From: Rodentolepis nana
Lineage: Eukaryota; Platyhelminthes; Cestoda; Cyclophyllidea; Hymenolepididae
Reading direction: 5' to 3'
Length of the DNA stretch: 29,744 nt
NCBI GenBank assembly: GCA_900617975.1
Contig: UZAE01012242.1
Coordinates: forward strand, 21,045 to 50,788
Part shown: positions 21,311-29,744 of the stretch, piece by piece
Position numbering within the stretch: the stretch's first letter is position 1
Layout: every line of letters starts with the position of its first letter
The notes under the pieces: generated by a model
Seen by the model: the letters and a program-made list of their open reading frames with translations, nothing else
What the model was told of the DNA's origin: nothing
Database searches by the model: none
Made by a program: the position numbers and the translations under genes

Positions 21311-22035
21311 CTTGTTAGCTCTATTATACTTCAATATTCTCATTTTTGACGTTAACATAATCTCAGGTAAATTGGCGAGAAAAGTAGATGCCAACTTTGG
21401 AAGAAATATTGCATGCATAATTTTAGAAGAATATATGGAACTGGTAGGTTCAAGCAAACTCTTTTGTTTGATCGAGACGAAACCCAATTCAACTAAATGC
21501 TGTTCTCTTCAGTTGTTCCATGGCCATGGTCATTAAATTGGCGAAATGAAGACGTTATTGCTAGTATAAAATAAACTAGCGTTAGTTCCCAAGAAGAAAT
21601 TTTGATCCCCCTAACTTCACATTGTTGATGCTGTACACTACTTTGCAGTTGCATCGTCAAATAGAATGGAACGAACCTTGGAAGCAGTACAGACTCTGAA
21701 CATTTTATATGTAACGATGGCAAACGATAGGTTATAAAAAATGTATACTTGAAATGAATTCATATGAAATTGGGTTGACCTGAGCTGAGAAATACCGTTT
21801 TAATTTAATTTTAAACAAACAAGCAAATATTGTGAAGAAAATGTGCTGTAGAGATATTTCATGTATGCGACCATTTTGAATACTCTGTGCCTTCGACCGT
21901 GGGAATGCAATATGTTAACACGCTTTCTTGTCAGTTGTAATAAGAAACAAAATATGAAGCATTTAGGAGATTGAACAACGCTATTTAAAGGTCTCATTGA
22001 CCCAATTTCAGGGAAATGATACTTCTTTGAGATCA
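21311..22035. other. Unassigned stretch, somewhat less AT-rich
   Basis: No repeat partner is found. Open frames occur on both strands (21249-21536 plus; 21493-21723 and 21800-22036 minus) but none contains a motif I know, and they overlap each other. It may hold a remnant of an unidentified element or unique sequence. Confidence 0.4.
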
Positions 22036-23062
22036 AATATTGTAGATTGATATTATCGACGTGTAAAACGCTGCTTGGGATTCTAAAAAAATTACATTTT
22101 ACCCAGTAACAAGCATTGTAAAAGTTAATGCATCGCTAAAAATATATGTTATTTCAATGCCTCTTAATTGAGCAAGTAGTGGAGGTATGTGATGCAAATG
22201 CCTTGTCTTTTTTCATAAATCAATGTATAAATATAATTTGCTTCATTGGTTTTAACCACGTCAACAAACAAATTGAATAATATGATATAGAAATGATGCG
22301 ATAACATTAACTTTGTAAATAGTCTTACATGGATAAACACATATTGATATGCAAAAGTGCGATTTGTCCTTTTCCATATTTTTTGCTTTATTTTTATACA
22401 AATAAATTTCTCTATTGTTTTAATAAAAGCAGATCCAACAGCGAAATGTATTCTAAAGCACATGAAATACACTGCTGCTACATATTTATTTAAGTATTAA
22501 TGAATATCAAATAATTAAAAAAATGTCCATTCAGCACTTTTCTGATTAAAATGCATAAATATTGAAGCGATGCTTGGGTAATGAAAAATCAATTATGCTA
22601 TTAAATTATGCTCAATATTTTGCAAATTATTAACTAGCTCAAATAGCATATTATGCTTCAAATCAGGCTTTTGGGAGCAACATTTTTAGTGACATCGATG
22701 CTTTTTCTAAAGCAATTCAGTCTCAGTAGTGCAGCCTAGAAACTTATCGGCAGTCAGATAATCACCCAATAAAGTGTTTTGCTCTAAGCCAATGGGAAGG
22801 TTTAGGTATTTTTTTGTTTAAAGGTGTTTGCATGTGATTTCATGTCTAAGCATCTTGCATTGAATGATGATGTCGGTCCAACAAAACATTTCAATGTCTG
22901 TCTATCCTATTTAAAATCACTACTGAGGGAAAAACTGACAATAGTTCATTTTCCAATTGTGTTTGCGCCTTTATTTATCGTGGCATCATTGAAAAAAATA
23001 GTTAAATTTCTGCATAAAGCCCTGTTCATTGAGGTTTTAATTGTATTAAATGAGCGGTATAT
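22036..23062 (+). repeat. Arm block of unit 3, left (plus)
   Basis: Outer edge ATTATCGACGTGTAAAACGC, then ATTGAGCAAGTAGTGGAGGT, GATATAGAAATGATGCGATA, AAAAGCAGATCCAACAGCG, and the core (CAGTCTCAGTAGTGCAGCC, CCAATAAAGTGTTTT). The inner end is GAGGTTTTAATTG at about 23032-23044. The minus-strand frame 22164-22472 is a chance frame in it, and the similar plus-strand frame at 18672-18875 is the same segment in the reversed arm. Confidence 0.72.
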
Positions 23063-23500
23063 GAAAACGACACCTTAAATTAATGGAATCTAACTGAGTA
23101 GGCAAGTAAAAAGTTCGTAATTGGTTTATTTCACTGCACTTCTAGTAAAATATCATCAGATATTTGAAGTAAATTATTTATAAATCTTGTGTGAACAAAT
23201 GAGCCGATTATATGTTATATTATTATCGTCTATATTCCTAGAAGTTACCATCAATTGCCATTCAATAAAGGCATTCATACGCAAATAAAATTGTTTATTT
23301 GACTAATCTTGTTTTATAATTTGTGACTTGGAAACTTTGATGAATTGTCATTCAAATATTTTATGAAATTAACATTGCTTCTCAACGAAAAATTTTTGGA
23401 TTCCTTTTAGCTCACAAGAACGGTTATGGTCAAAATTATACATTTATTATGCGACTGTATTACAAAAATATTTTGCTCGAATTTCAAAATGTTAATATAA
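23063..23500 (+). repeat. R2 block in the centre of unit 3
   Basis: TAAATTAATGGAATCTAACTG, TTTATTTCACTGCACTT, GAAGTAAATTATTT, TTGATGAATTGTCATTCAAA, TTGCTTCTCAACGAAAAATT, ending AACCAACGAATGACGCAATG. It corresponds to the second half of R2 in units 1 and 2. Confidence 0.7.
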
Positions 23501-24460
23501 CCAACGAATGACGCAATGCTTTGCTATTTTCTTAATGATTGCAAATTGGGTAAATAGCCATTGAAATTTTTGTTGGATCGGCAATATCATTCAATTAAAA
23601 TGCGTAGATATGAGAATCTCAAGCAAATGCCTTTTAATCTACAAAAATTAATAAACCTACACAATGGATTAGGGCAAAAACACTCTATTGGGTGCTTATT
23701 CGGCAGCCGATAAATTTCAAGGCTTCACTCCCGAGACTGAATCATATCTGACAAACCATCGATGCCACTAAGCATTATGCTCCCAAAAGCCTGACTTGAA
23801 GCATAATATGCTACGAGAGCTAGTTAATATTTGCAAAATATTAAGTTTATTTTACTAGCATAATCGTTTTTTCAATACCCATGCATTGCTCCAAAATTTG
23901 GCCAATTGAATCAAAAAAGTGGGCAATGGGTATTTTTTAATCATTTGGTATTTATTTATACTTAAATAAATAAGTTGTGACAGTGTATTTCATATGCTTC
24001 AAAATGCCTTTGTCATTGGATCTGCTTTTGTTAAAATAATAAATTAATTTAATTGTTTAATAATAAAACGGAAAAATGTAGAAATGAACAAATTGCACTT
24101 TTGTATAATCATATGCGTAACATTATCAAATTGTGTCTGCTTATTCATGTAAGGTTATTTACAAAGTTAATATAATCGCATCATTTCTATTTCATTTTAT
24201 TAAATTTGTTTGTTGGCGTGGGTATAACTAATAAAACATATTATAGTTATGCTTTGATTTATGGAAAAAGACAAGACATTTGTCATCATATAACACATGC
24301 CTTCACTACTTGCTCAATTAAGAGACGTTGAAATAACATGTATTCACATCGATCCATAACCTTTCAAAATGCAATTTTACGGATTAAATATAACTATAGT
24401 TTTTAAGAGCCCAAATAACATTTTACAGGTCCAATCATCATTTCGAAAGAGCAATTCATT
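23501..24460 (-). repeat. Arm block of unit 3, right (minus)
   Basis: Reversed arm: TTGTTGGATCGGCAATATCA, ACACTCTATTGGGTGCTTATTC in part, CGGCAGCCGATAAATTTCAA, CACTCCCGAGACTGA, the hairpin at 23950-23971, TTGGATCTGCTTTTG, CTTCACTACTTGCTCAATTA, and the outer edge CCAATCATCATTTCGAAAG. Confidence 0.74.
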
Positions 24461-25150
24461 TGTGATACTCAAAGTTAGAAATTCGAGTAAAATACTTTCG
24501 AATTGAAGTCATATAATAAACTGTATAATTTAGACGCTAAACGAATCCACAAGTTTTCGGAGAGCAGTGATAGAGATTTCATAAAATATTTGAATGAGAA
24601 TTCGTTCGCATATATATCTTAATCGAATGACAATTGATGATTTCTTGTGGGAATATATATACTATTTTAATATTACATATAATTTGCAGGGTAGATGAAT
24701 ATTTTGTGTTCATTAGTTAGCACAAGATTGTTAAGTAATTTACATCGAATATTTAATGCAAATCGGGTGAACGTGCAATGAATGAACAAAGCACGGACGA
24801 ACTTGCTAGCTAGCTATTCAGTTAGATTACATAAATTCACTGTACCTTTTTTTATCCACTGATCATATTCTATTCTGATATTAAATTCAAGTTCAATTGC
24901 TTTGTGCCACCATTAACTTTCAGTGAATAAATCTTCACTTAAAGTTGTTTTAATGAAATAGTAATTTATTTCATGTTGAACGAACTCATGAAATAATAAT
25001 CGTTGTGCCCGAGATGTTAAAATATCGCCATAATCGAGTTATATCTTATTTTGAAAAAAATCTAATTTTTTTATACAAAATTGTTAATAACAGAGAGCGT
25101 ATTATCGAAATTCATTAATGTTTAATTTATTAAATAGAGTAACTTAGCAA
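24461..25150 (-). repeat. R2/R3 block of unit 3, minus orientation
   Basis: Reverse complement of R2 (CAATTGATGATTTCTTGTGGG, ACGAACTTGCTAGCTAGC, TTGCTTTGTGCCACCATTAAC, AATAAATCTTCACTTAAAG, TTGAACGAACTCATGAAATA) passing into the start of R3 near 25050. The order arm then R2 mirrors that of unit 1. Confidence 0.7.
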
Positions 25151-25207
25151 GTTTGCTGTTAAAATTATTTACATGTTACTTATATCAATTTTGAGTAGTC
25201 AAAACCA

Positions 25208-25232
25208 ATATATATATATATATATATATATA
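25208..25232. repeat. TA dinucleotide microsatellite
   Basis: Alternating T and A immediately upstream of an R4 copy. Confidence 0.95.
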
Positions 25233-25234
25233 TT

Positions 25235-25560
25235 GGAATAAAAGGTCTTACTAATAAATATAGTTTCAGGTAGTCGGAGAACCCATTTTGTCTTTTGCTC
25301 GATTAGTTGCAGCCCAACCGATTTGGATCCCGGCTCGTCAAAATACTTATCTCTCCAAAAATAATTCGAATTTTGGAAAATCCTCTCGTAGACATATTTT
25401 CAAATAGTAAAACTAAAGCAATATGCAAAAAATATTTCGCAATATTTTTTCTAAACCAGAATACCCCTCTTAAAAATTTTACATTTAGATTTATTTCTGC
25501 AAAAAAATTAGCATTGCATCTTAAAAGAGGTGCTCTTTTTTAATTTATTAGCGCCTTAAT
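25235..25560 (+). repeat. R4 repeat, third copy
   Basis: TTTCAGGTAGTCGGAGAACC, GATTAGTTGCAGCCCAACCG, ATTTGGAT, CTCTCCAAAAATAATTC and CTAAACCAGAATACC match 1460-1805. It follows directly on a TA run, like the first copy follows AT-rich simple sequence. The 78-codon frame at 25307-25543 is not open in the other copies. Confidence 0.72.
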
Positions 25561-25607
25561 TGTCAGCCGCCTGTTTCAGATTTCGTTAAAAGGAAAGTCA
25601 CATAATC

Positions 25608-26064
25608 GAGGTGTATGAAAATTAAACATAATTAAAATTAAGAAGATGCCGTTTAAACAAGATTAATTTAAATAATGTACTAGGTAATGCTTCTTGGTTA
25701 CTTAAGTAGAATTCATTTAATTTTTTAACAGTTTTACATAAATATCTTGCCCTCACTGCTTTTGATTTCAAATAATTAAGACCATAAACGGGTGCAGAGG
25801 CCTCTGTTTTACAGTGTGCGCACCATACTAAATGAAATATTGACAAAAACTAATTTCTAATCGAGGTTCAAGTGATCCGTTTTAATGGCTTAATGCTGTT
25901 TGCTCTAGAAACTTACCACATATATTCACAGATTTGCAGTCATAAGTTTATTTGGCTGCAAATTACGACAACATAATTTTACATATTTAACACTTACTTG
26001 TTATATTTTTGACAAGGGTGCATGATAGACGTGCCTCCACGTGGTGTACACTGAACAGCTTATA
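25608..26064 (-). repeat. Block B, minus copy
   Basis: Reverse complement of 5259-5718. Its right end (about 26010-26064, including GCCTCCACGTGGTGTACAC) is shared with the LINE 5' part that is repeated at 26525-26560. The minus-strand frame 25622-25846 (74 codons, ending FKLILFKRHLLNFNYV) has a partly preserved counterpart in the plus copy, but that counterpart carries a stop and a shift. Confidence 0.7.
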
Positions 26065-26510
26065 GTCATTGGGAAATAAAGACTATCACTGGGCATTTGA
26101 CTTGAATTTATTATGATAAGCTTAAAACCAAACAATAAGAGAAATCACCCTCGTCAGGGCGAATCACAAATTCTAGAGATCCTTAAGTTGATTGCTGGAG
26201 ATATATCTCATATTCCCATGATATGGACATGTTCAACATCATGGAACTTATGGATGACTAACTCAAATACTAACGATTCCCAGCTTACACCCTACACCTT
26301 CTACGTAAATACCTTCAAGTTGCAATTGTAATTGTGACTGGAGTAAAGGAAGGAATAACATCGCATTTTGATCTAATCAAGAGTAAGAGTTCGACGTAAG
26401 ATATATACGAAATAATCAGATAAGGTGTTTGGAAATGTTAAAACCACTTCAAGATATAGGCAGTCTATAATCCAGATAAGAATAGTCATAAACTTTGATC
26501 TTCTGAATAT
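26016..26510 (+). pseudogene. LINE 5'/endonuclease start, first (partial) copy
   Basis: It aligns along its length to 26511-27020: CCTCCACGTGGTGTA, TTATGATAAGCTTAAAA, CGTCAGGGCGAATCACAA, ACATCATGGAACTTATGG, ATAGGCAGTCTATAATCC. The copies differ at many positions and have several small gaps, so the duplication is old. It carries no complete frame; 26113-26331 is the longest piece. Confidence 0.75.
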
Positions 26511-27453
26511 CGGGGTGCGCGACAGATTTACCTCCACGTGGTGTAACCTGGACAGCGTATGCTAATGCGGCAAAAAAGTCTATCACAAGGCATCTGATTT
26601 GACTTCGATTTATTATGATTAGCTTAAAAAGCCATAAAAGAAATTGTCTTCGTCAGGGCAAGTCACAACCTCTTCAGATCCTCTAGTGGAAGGCTGGAGG
26701 AATGTCACAGGACAAAAAGATCCAAGTACAGAAAATCCTACATAGTTATGATGTAGACATTTTCACAATTATGGAAGCAAACATTTTGGCGGACAAACTG
26801 TAGTACTACCAATTTCCAGGTTACGCCCTCTGCCTTCTGCCTAAATACCAGCAATATGCAAGAGGAATTCGAACTGGAGTAAAAAAAGTCCCCACCTCAC
26901 ACTACGATCTAATCAAGATATATGTGAAATAATCTGATTAAATTTTTGGAAGTGACTAAACCATTTCAAGATATTAGCTGTCTATAATCCACCAAGAATA
27001 GTCCCAACTTTGACTTTCTGAACTTCACACACAACTGTAGTATCACTAGACTTTAACGCCCATTCCCCCAGATGGGGCTAGAAGGATATAAACATAGCTG
27101 GAAAGAAAATCGAAGACATGCTAAACAGCAACCCTCTGGAACATATTTACCGCAAAGAGGCTCAGGCTACATATTTGCACTACAATGGAACCAGAACAAC
27201 TCCTGACTTACTCTTGGCTTCAAGTGGCATCAGTGAGCATACACGCCACAAAATAATTGACAATCCTGGTTCTGGTCACAAACGAGTCATTTCTAGTATT
27301 ATCATCGGCAGCAAAAGTATGACAAGAAAAGTGCCAACTAGGCTATCATGGAACTTCAAGAAGGCTGACTGGGCTAGATTCACAAGCCTATTAGAGAATC
27401 AACTTCAAAAAATTCCCCTTAACTTCAACCAACTACCTGAAAAAATTTTCTGA
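26511..27453 (+). pseudogene. LINE apurinic endonuclease domain, decayed
   Basis: The frame at 26701 on reads MSQDKKIQVQKIL ... DIFTIMEAN, with the glutamate of the expected first active-site motif. The GDFN motif survives as DFNAHSPRWG (27049-27078; the glycine before it is changed), followed by a stop at 27079. The same frame then continues through MLNSNPLEHIYRK (27118) to TTPDLLLAS, where the aspartate is the expected fourth motif, and GSGHKR, where the histidine is the expected last catalytic residue. The frame ends at 27453. The protein would nick target DNA to prime reverse transcription. Confidence 0.85.
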
Positions 27454-27925
27454 TGATATCACGAATATTATGATCAGATGTGCAAGGAAAACTATTTCCC
27501 AATTCCAGACTAAACAATATCGAGTGTTTTGTTCTAGACACCTTGAGCAACTGAAAATAAACCAAGACGCCCTTCGCAACACTGCTGATCAGACAGGAAG
27601 AACAAAAGACGTACAAGCCTGGAGACGACAATCAGCTGTCTTAAGGCAAGCCATCTTGCAAGCTAAACCGACTTCCTTCGACTACTTCATCTCAAATATC
27701 AACTATCAAAGTGATAGCTAACCCACTTTGAAATTCCTGGGTATCCTCCAAAACAACAAGGAAAGACCCATGAAAGAACCAATACGTTTAATAAACAAAC
27801 TGCTTACCACCGACTCCGAAATAGTTAACTGCTCTGCAAGGTTCTATTCCCACAAGCTGAAGAAAAACCATTTTGGTAGAAAAATCTTCAAGAGATTTAA
27901 AGATACAAGTAAGAAAGTTGGGTGA
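27454..27925 (+). pseudogene. LINE linker between endonuclease and reverse transcriptase
   Basis: After a one-base shift near 27453 the frame reads MIRCARKTIS (27470), the basic KTI(P) word that often precedes the RT in this group, then DVQAWRRQSAVLRQAIL and FISNINYQSDS with a stop at 27719-27721, then KFLGILQNN, TDSEIVNCSARFYSHKL and FKDTSKKVG. It is helix-rich and charged. The antisense frames at 27425-27631 and 27788-28018 are its shadows. Confidence 0.82.
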
Positions 27926-28358
27926 AATTAAGGAAGACATAGCAATACCAAATAATGTACTTACATAACCATTCAGACCTTGCAAACTTAACGCTGCTAT
28001 AAAACAGCTCAAGTCCAAAGTCTCCTGGCGAAGTTGGTATTTACCCGTAATTTTTAATAAGTATGGGGCCGGCAGCCAAGGAAACCATCCCGACGCTTTT
28101 CAACCAATTCTGGGAGACCAGTCTCGTACCTAACCAATGGAAAGTTGCCATAGTAATACCAGTACTAAAAAGAGCAAAGACCCTAGTAACTTTGACAAAT
28201 ATAGGAAAATGGCAAGGACCCTAGCAACTTTGACAACTATAGCCCTATCTAGCAAAGACCCTAGTAACTTTGACAAATATAGGCCTTTCTCCCTAACAAA
28301 CGTTCTGGCTAAAATTATGGAAAGAATGGTTAACAGACGGCTTCCCTAGTTTCTTGAA
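27926..28358 (+). pseudogene. LINE reverse transcriptase N-terminal motifs, broken
   Basis: AAIKQLKSKVSW (about 27990-28025) corresponds to the RT1 word that normally reads KSKKSPG. The stretch before KVAIVIPVLKR (28141 on) gives the expected W before it at 28138-28140. The RT2 word appears as DKYRPFSLTNVLAKIMERMV (28268-28330). Between them a segment encoding KDPSNFD occurs three times. The sequence ends near 28358, so the palm with YxDD is missing. Confidence 0.82.
28173..28285 (+). repeat. Three tandem copies of a 38-40 bp LINE segment
   Basis: GCAAAGACCCTAGTAACTTT starts at 28174, a variant (GCAAGGACCCTAGCAACTTT) at 28212, and the first form again at 28252. A single copy is expected in an intact element, so two copies were added inside the relic. 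Copies 1 and 3 are closer to each other than to copy 2. Confidence 0.9.
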
Positions 28359-28499
28359 ATCAAATTGCTTTAACCTGTGAGCAAAAATGTGTACAAATAT
28401 TAGCAAAAACTAATTTTTATTTACTATTAATATCTTCCGATTTTAACTTATCTCACTGGCTGTCATTTCGATTATAATTTAATGCCATTGACACTCCTT

Positions 28500-28935
28500 T
28501 CATTGACGATATGTTGGCGTTTCGGACACAATGATTCCTAATTCATGAGTTCCTTCAACATGAAAAAATATCTATTTCATTTGAATAAATAAAAGTGAAG
28601 ATTTATTCAATAAAATTTAATTATGACACAAAGCATTTGGACTTGCTTTTAATATTAGAATATAATCTGAGCAGTGGATAAAAATGTACCGTAAATTAAT
28701 GGAAACTAACTGAGTGGGTGAGTAGCAAGTTCGTCCATGTTTGGTTCCTTTCACTGCACGTCCAGTCCGTTTCCATTAAATATTTTTGGTAAATTATTTC
28801 TCAAACTTGTATGGACTAATGGCTACAAAATATTCACCTATATTACAAAGTTTATTTTAAATTACAATCGTCCTTATTCCCAAAAGAAACCATTCAGTAA
28901 TGTTATTCATAAAAGAGAACCTGCTGCATAATATA
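28500..28935 (+). repeat. R2-block copy, solitary
   Basis: GATATGTTGGCGTTTCGGAC, TTCATGAGTTCCTTCAACAT, GAAGATTTATTCAAT, GAGCAGTGGATAAAAATG, TAGCAAGTTCGTCCATG, TTTCACTGCACGTCCAGT. It aligns to 3580-4000 without an attached arm. Confidence 0.72.
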
Positions 28936-29223
28936 ATTACTTATTAACGAATTCCGGTTTGTTTGAGTATGGAGTTGATGTTGAATCAATTACCTATTTG
29001 TGCCATTTAAGACATCCGCGGATGAAAATGCGCAAATGCGGCGTCGTCGAAATGACAGATTGAAAGAGTGCATTACGCTTAGCCTAGCATTTCATGACAA
29101 TTCCAAGTGTCCTCTTAGTCCAAGAATTAGTTCCTTCAGCGTGGTGAAATGTTATTTAAAAACGTTGTCGGTTCGAATCGTTACAACCTTTTTAATTTAG
29201 AGCCATTCGTTTTCCATATAATA
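28936..29223. other. Unassigned stretch with a GC-richer core
   Basis: The core (about 29010-29070, GAAAATGCGCAAATGCGGCG) is GC-richer than the window. The 66-codon frame at 29000-29200 has an arginine run (MRRRRNDRLKE) but no motif I recognise. A GTTCGAATC word at 29171-29179 was checked for a tRNA and does not form a T-stem. Confidence 0.35.
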
Positions 29224-29330
29224 TTAGGTTGGCAACTAAGTCATTGCTGATTTCAAATAAGCCGGATTTTTTGTTTAAAAATATAACTTTATTCAATTAG
29301 ATATTGGCCATCTTGTCGATCGACCTTTTC

Positions 29331-29410
29331 CCATCGTTCTGGCAGAGTAAAACTTCCCCGTTCGTAAAATACCATCCTTCTGGCAGAGTAAAAATTCCCC
29401 GTTCGTAAAA
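29331..29410. repeat. 41-bp tandem duplication in mariner 2
   Basis: 29331-29369 and 29372-29410 differ at only two positions (CCATCGTTCTGGCAGAGTAA versus CCATCCTTCTGGCAGAGTAA at the start). A third partial copy of the end (TTGTTCGTAAAA) follows at 29417-29428. Confidence 0.93.
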
Positions 29411-29573
29411 CCGCCCTTGTTCGTAAAATGTCTGGTCTTTTCGATTAAAAAACTGAATTAGGTGTGATCTGACATCATCAGCGTTGTTAAAAATGTTACC
29501 ATTTAAAGAGGTTTGCATGGAACGAAACAAATGGTAATCCAAAGGCGCAAGGTCAGGGCTATAATGGGGTGGA

Positions 29574-29628
29574 TGTGACAAAACATCCCAACCCAGTTCG
29601 GGGGGTGTGACAAAACATCCCAACCCAG
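29574..29628. repeat. 32-bp tandem duplication in mariner 2
   Basis: The 23 bases at 29574-29596 (TGTGACAAAACATCCCAACC ...) recur exactly at 29606-29628. Confidence 0.93.
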
Positions 29629-29636
29629 GCCAATAA

Positions 29637-29699
29637 TTTTTGCCGAGTAACCAAAGATGTGGGGGGCCTAAAAGTTTTTGCCGAGTAACCAAAGATGTG
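29637..29699. repeat. 38-bp tandem duplication in mariner 2
   Basis: The 25 bases at 29637-29661 (TTTTTGCCGAGTAACCAAAG ...) recur exactly at 29675-29699. Confidence 0.93.
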
Positions 29700-29744
29700 T
29701 GTGGGCCCTGCGTGATCATGATGAAAAACAACACCCTTCCGATT

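Larger units (their letters stand above)
22036..25150. mobile_element. Candidate foldback-like composite element, unit 3
   Basis: This is the most complete palindromic unit: arm(+) 22036-23062, R2(+) 23063-23500, arm(-) 23501-24460, then R2/R3(-) 24461-25150. Two arms of about 1 kb face each other around a 440-bp centre, the layout of foldback (long terminal inverted repeat) elements. No transposase is encoded. Unit 2 (15833-19030) has the same R2(+)-to-arm(-) join, which favours a mobilised or amplified structure over independent rearrangements. I cannot see flanking target duplications; the right arm continues into reversed R2, the left arm does not, so the true ends are unclear. A local array of duplicated and inverted blocks is the alternative. 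Confidence 0.5.
26016..28358 (+). mobile_element. Jockey/I-type LINE relic with duplicated 5' part, 3' truncated
   Basis: A non-LTR retrotransposon remnant. It carries, in order, an incomplete apurinic endonuclease segment (26016-26510), a second copy of that segment that continues (26511-27450), a linker region between endonuclease and reverse transcriptase (27450-27930), and the first motifs of the reverse transcriptase (28000-28350). The sequence stops before the catalytic YxDD motif, and no poly-A tail is present. Many stops and shifts make it non-functional. The family is assigned from the endonuclease and RT1/RT2 motifs; Jockey and I groups cannot be separated from these alone. Similar arthropod elements are known. 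Confidence 0.88.
29224..29744 (-). mobile_element. Mariner-type element 2, 3' part, cut by window end
   Basis: The terminal repeat begins TTAGGTTGGCAACTAAGTC at 29224, preceded by TA at 29222-29223. The element lies on the minus strand, with its 3' end in the window and its 5' end beyond it. It overlaps the region deleted from element 1 and, at its end, aligns to the same last codons and 3' untranslated region (ATGGCCAATATCTAATTGAA, 29291-29310 reversed). It contains three internal tandem duplications. It is of the same or a closely related family as element 1. Confidence 0.92.
29297..29744 (-). pseudogene. Mariner transposase C-terminal part, decayed
   Basis: The minus-strand frame reads YSPDLAPLDYHLFRSMQ with the third catalytic aspartate in LDYHLF (codon 29537-29539), then DVRSHLIQFFNRKDQTFYEQG and the end KMANI with a stop just after. 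The second catalytic region normally reading HDNARPH is shifted out of frame (FIMITQGPHT). Tandem duplications at 29331-29410, 29574-29628 and 29637-29699 add extra copies of the FYERG/LPEGW, LGWDVLSHPP and LVTRQKLLG parts. Non-functional. Confidence 0.9.

Noticed and set aside
22164..22472. 102-codon minus frame, and the similar plus frame at 18672-18875
   Set aside because: Both lie in the same arm segment in opposite orientations; the frame is closed in the other arm copies, so it is chance openness in repeat DNA.
25622..25846. 74-codon minus frame in block B, partly matched in the plus copy
   Set aside because: In hand-checked parts about half of the changes are silent, slightly more than expected, but the plus copy has a stop and a frameshift and the sample is tiny. 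At best an old decayed frame.
29171..29179. GTTCGAATC word as a tRNA T-loop
   Set aside because: The flanking bases do not form a five-pair T-stem and no acceptor or anticodon arm is found upstream.
1..29744. CRISPR array, bacterial operon or phage content
   Set aside because: No regularly spaced short repeats, no dense coding and no bacterial signals; the transposon types are eukaryotic.

Overview
The window is AT-rich, intron-scale or intergenic animal DNA that holds no gene I can defend as active. The organism is most likely an arthropod: there are two decayed mariner-type elements with arthropod-style terminal repeats, and a decayed non-LTR retrotransposon of the Jockey/I type. I cannot place it more precisely by eye. 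Every recognisable protein-coding trace belongs to a dead transposable element. The many 60-100 codon open frames elsewhere look like chance frames in AT-rich repeats.

Almost half of the window is built from a few diverged repeat blocks that recur in both orientations. I name them here for reference. The 'arm' block (about 0.9-1.0 kb) and the 'R3/R2' block (about 1.0-1.1 kb) together form composite units at 3107-5240, 15833-19030 and 22036-25150; the last two contain arm(+) ... R2(+) ... arm(-), which is the layout of a long-inverted-repeat (foldback-like) element. Partial arm or R2 pieces lie at 1020-1205, 5905-6085, 7495-7935, 8020-8345, 11635-11728, 12552-12660 and 28500-28935. Blocks B (5259-5718 / 25608-26064), C (6100-7330 / 13535-14840 / 19150-19420) and D (8600-10375 / 20565-21310) are additional repeat pairs whose main copies are inverted relative to each other. 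Block R4 (1414-1572, 1574-1835, 25235-25560) sits beside AT-rich simple repeats.

Younger events lie on top of this. A 1,028-bp internally deleted mariner (9295-10322) sits inside block D; the D copy at 20.6 kb still shows the empty target site. A second mariner (29224 to the window end) is truncated by the window edge. A Jockey/I-type LINE relic (26016-28358) has its 5' part duplicated. A separate LINE 3' tail with a CPLC-type zinc motif lies on the minus strand at 20190-20530. Short tandem duplications recur inside the transposon relics, and a perfect 256-bp tandem duplication lies at 15146-15657. The whole reads as heterochromatin-like or intergenic transposon graveyard; the foldback-like composite family is the most likely undescribed entity in it.
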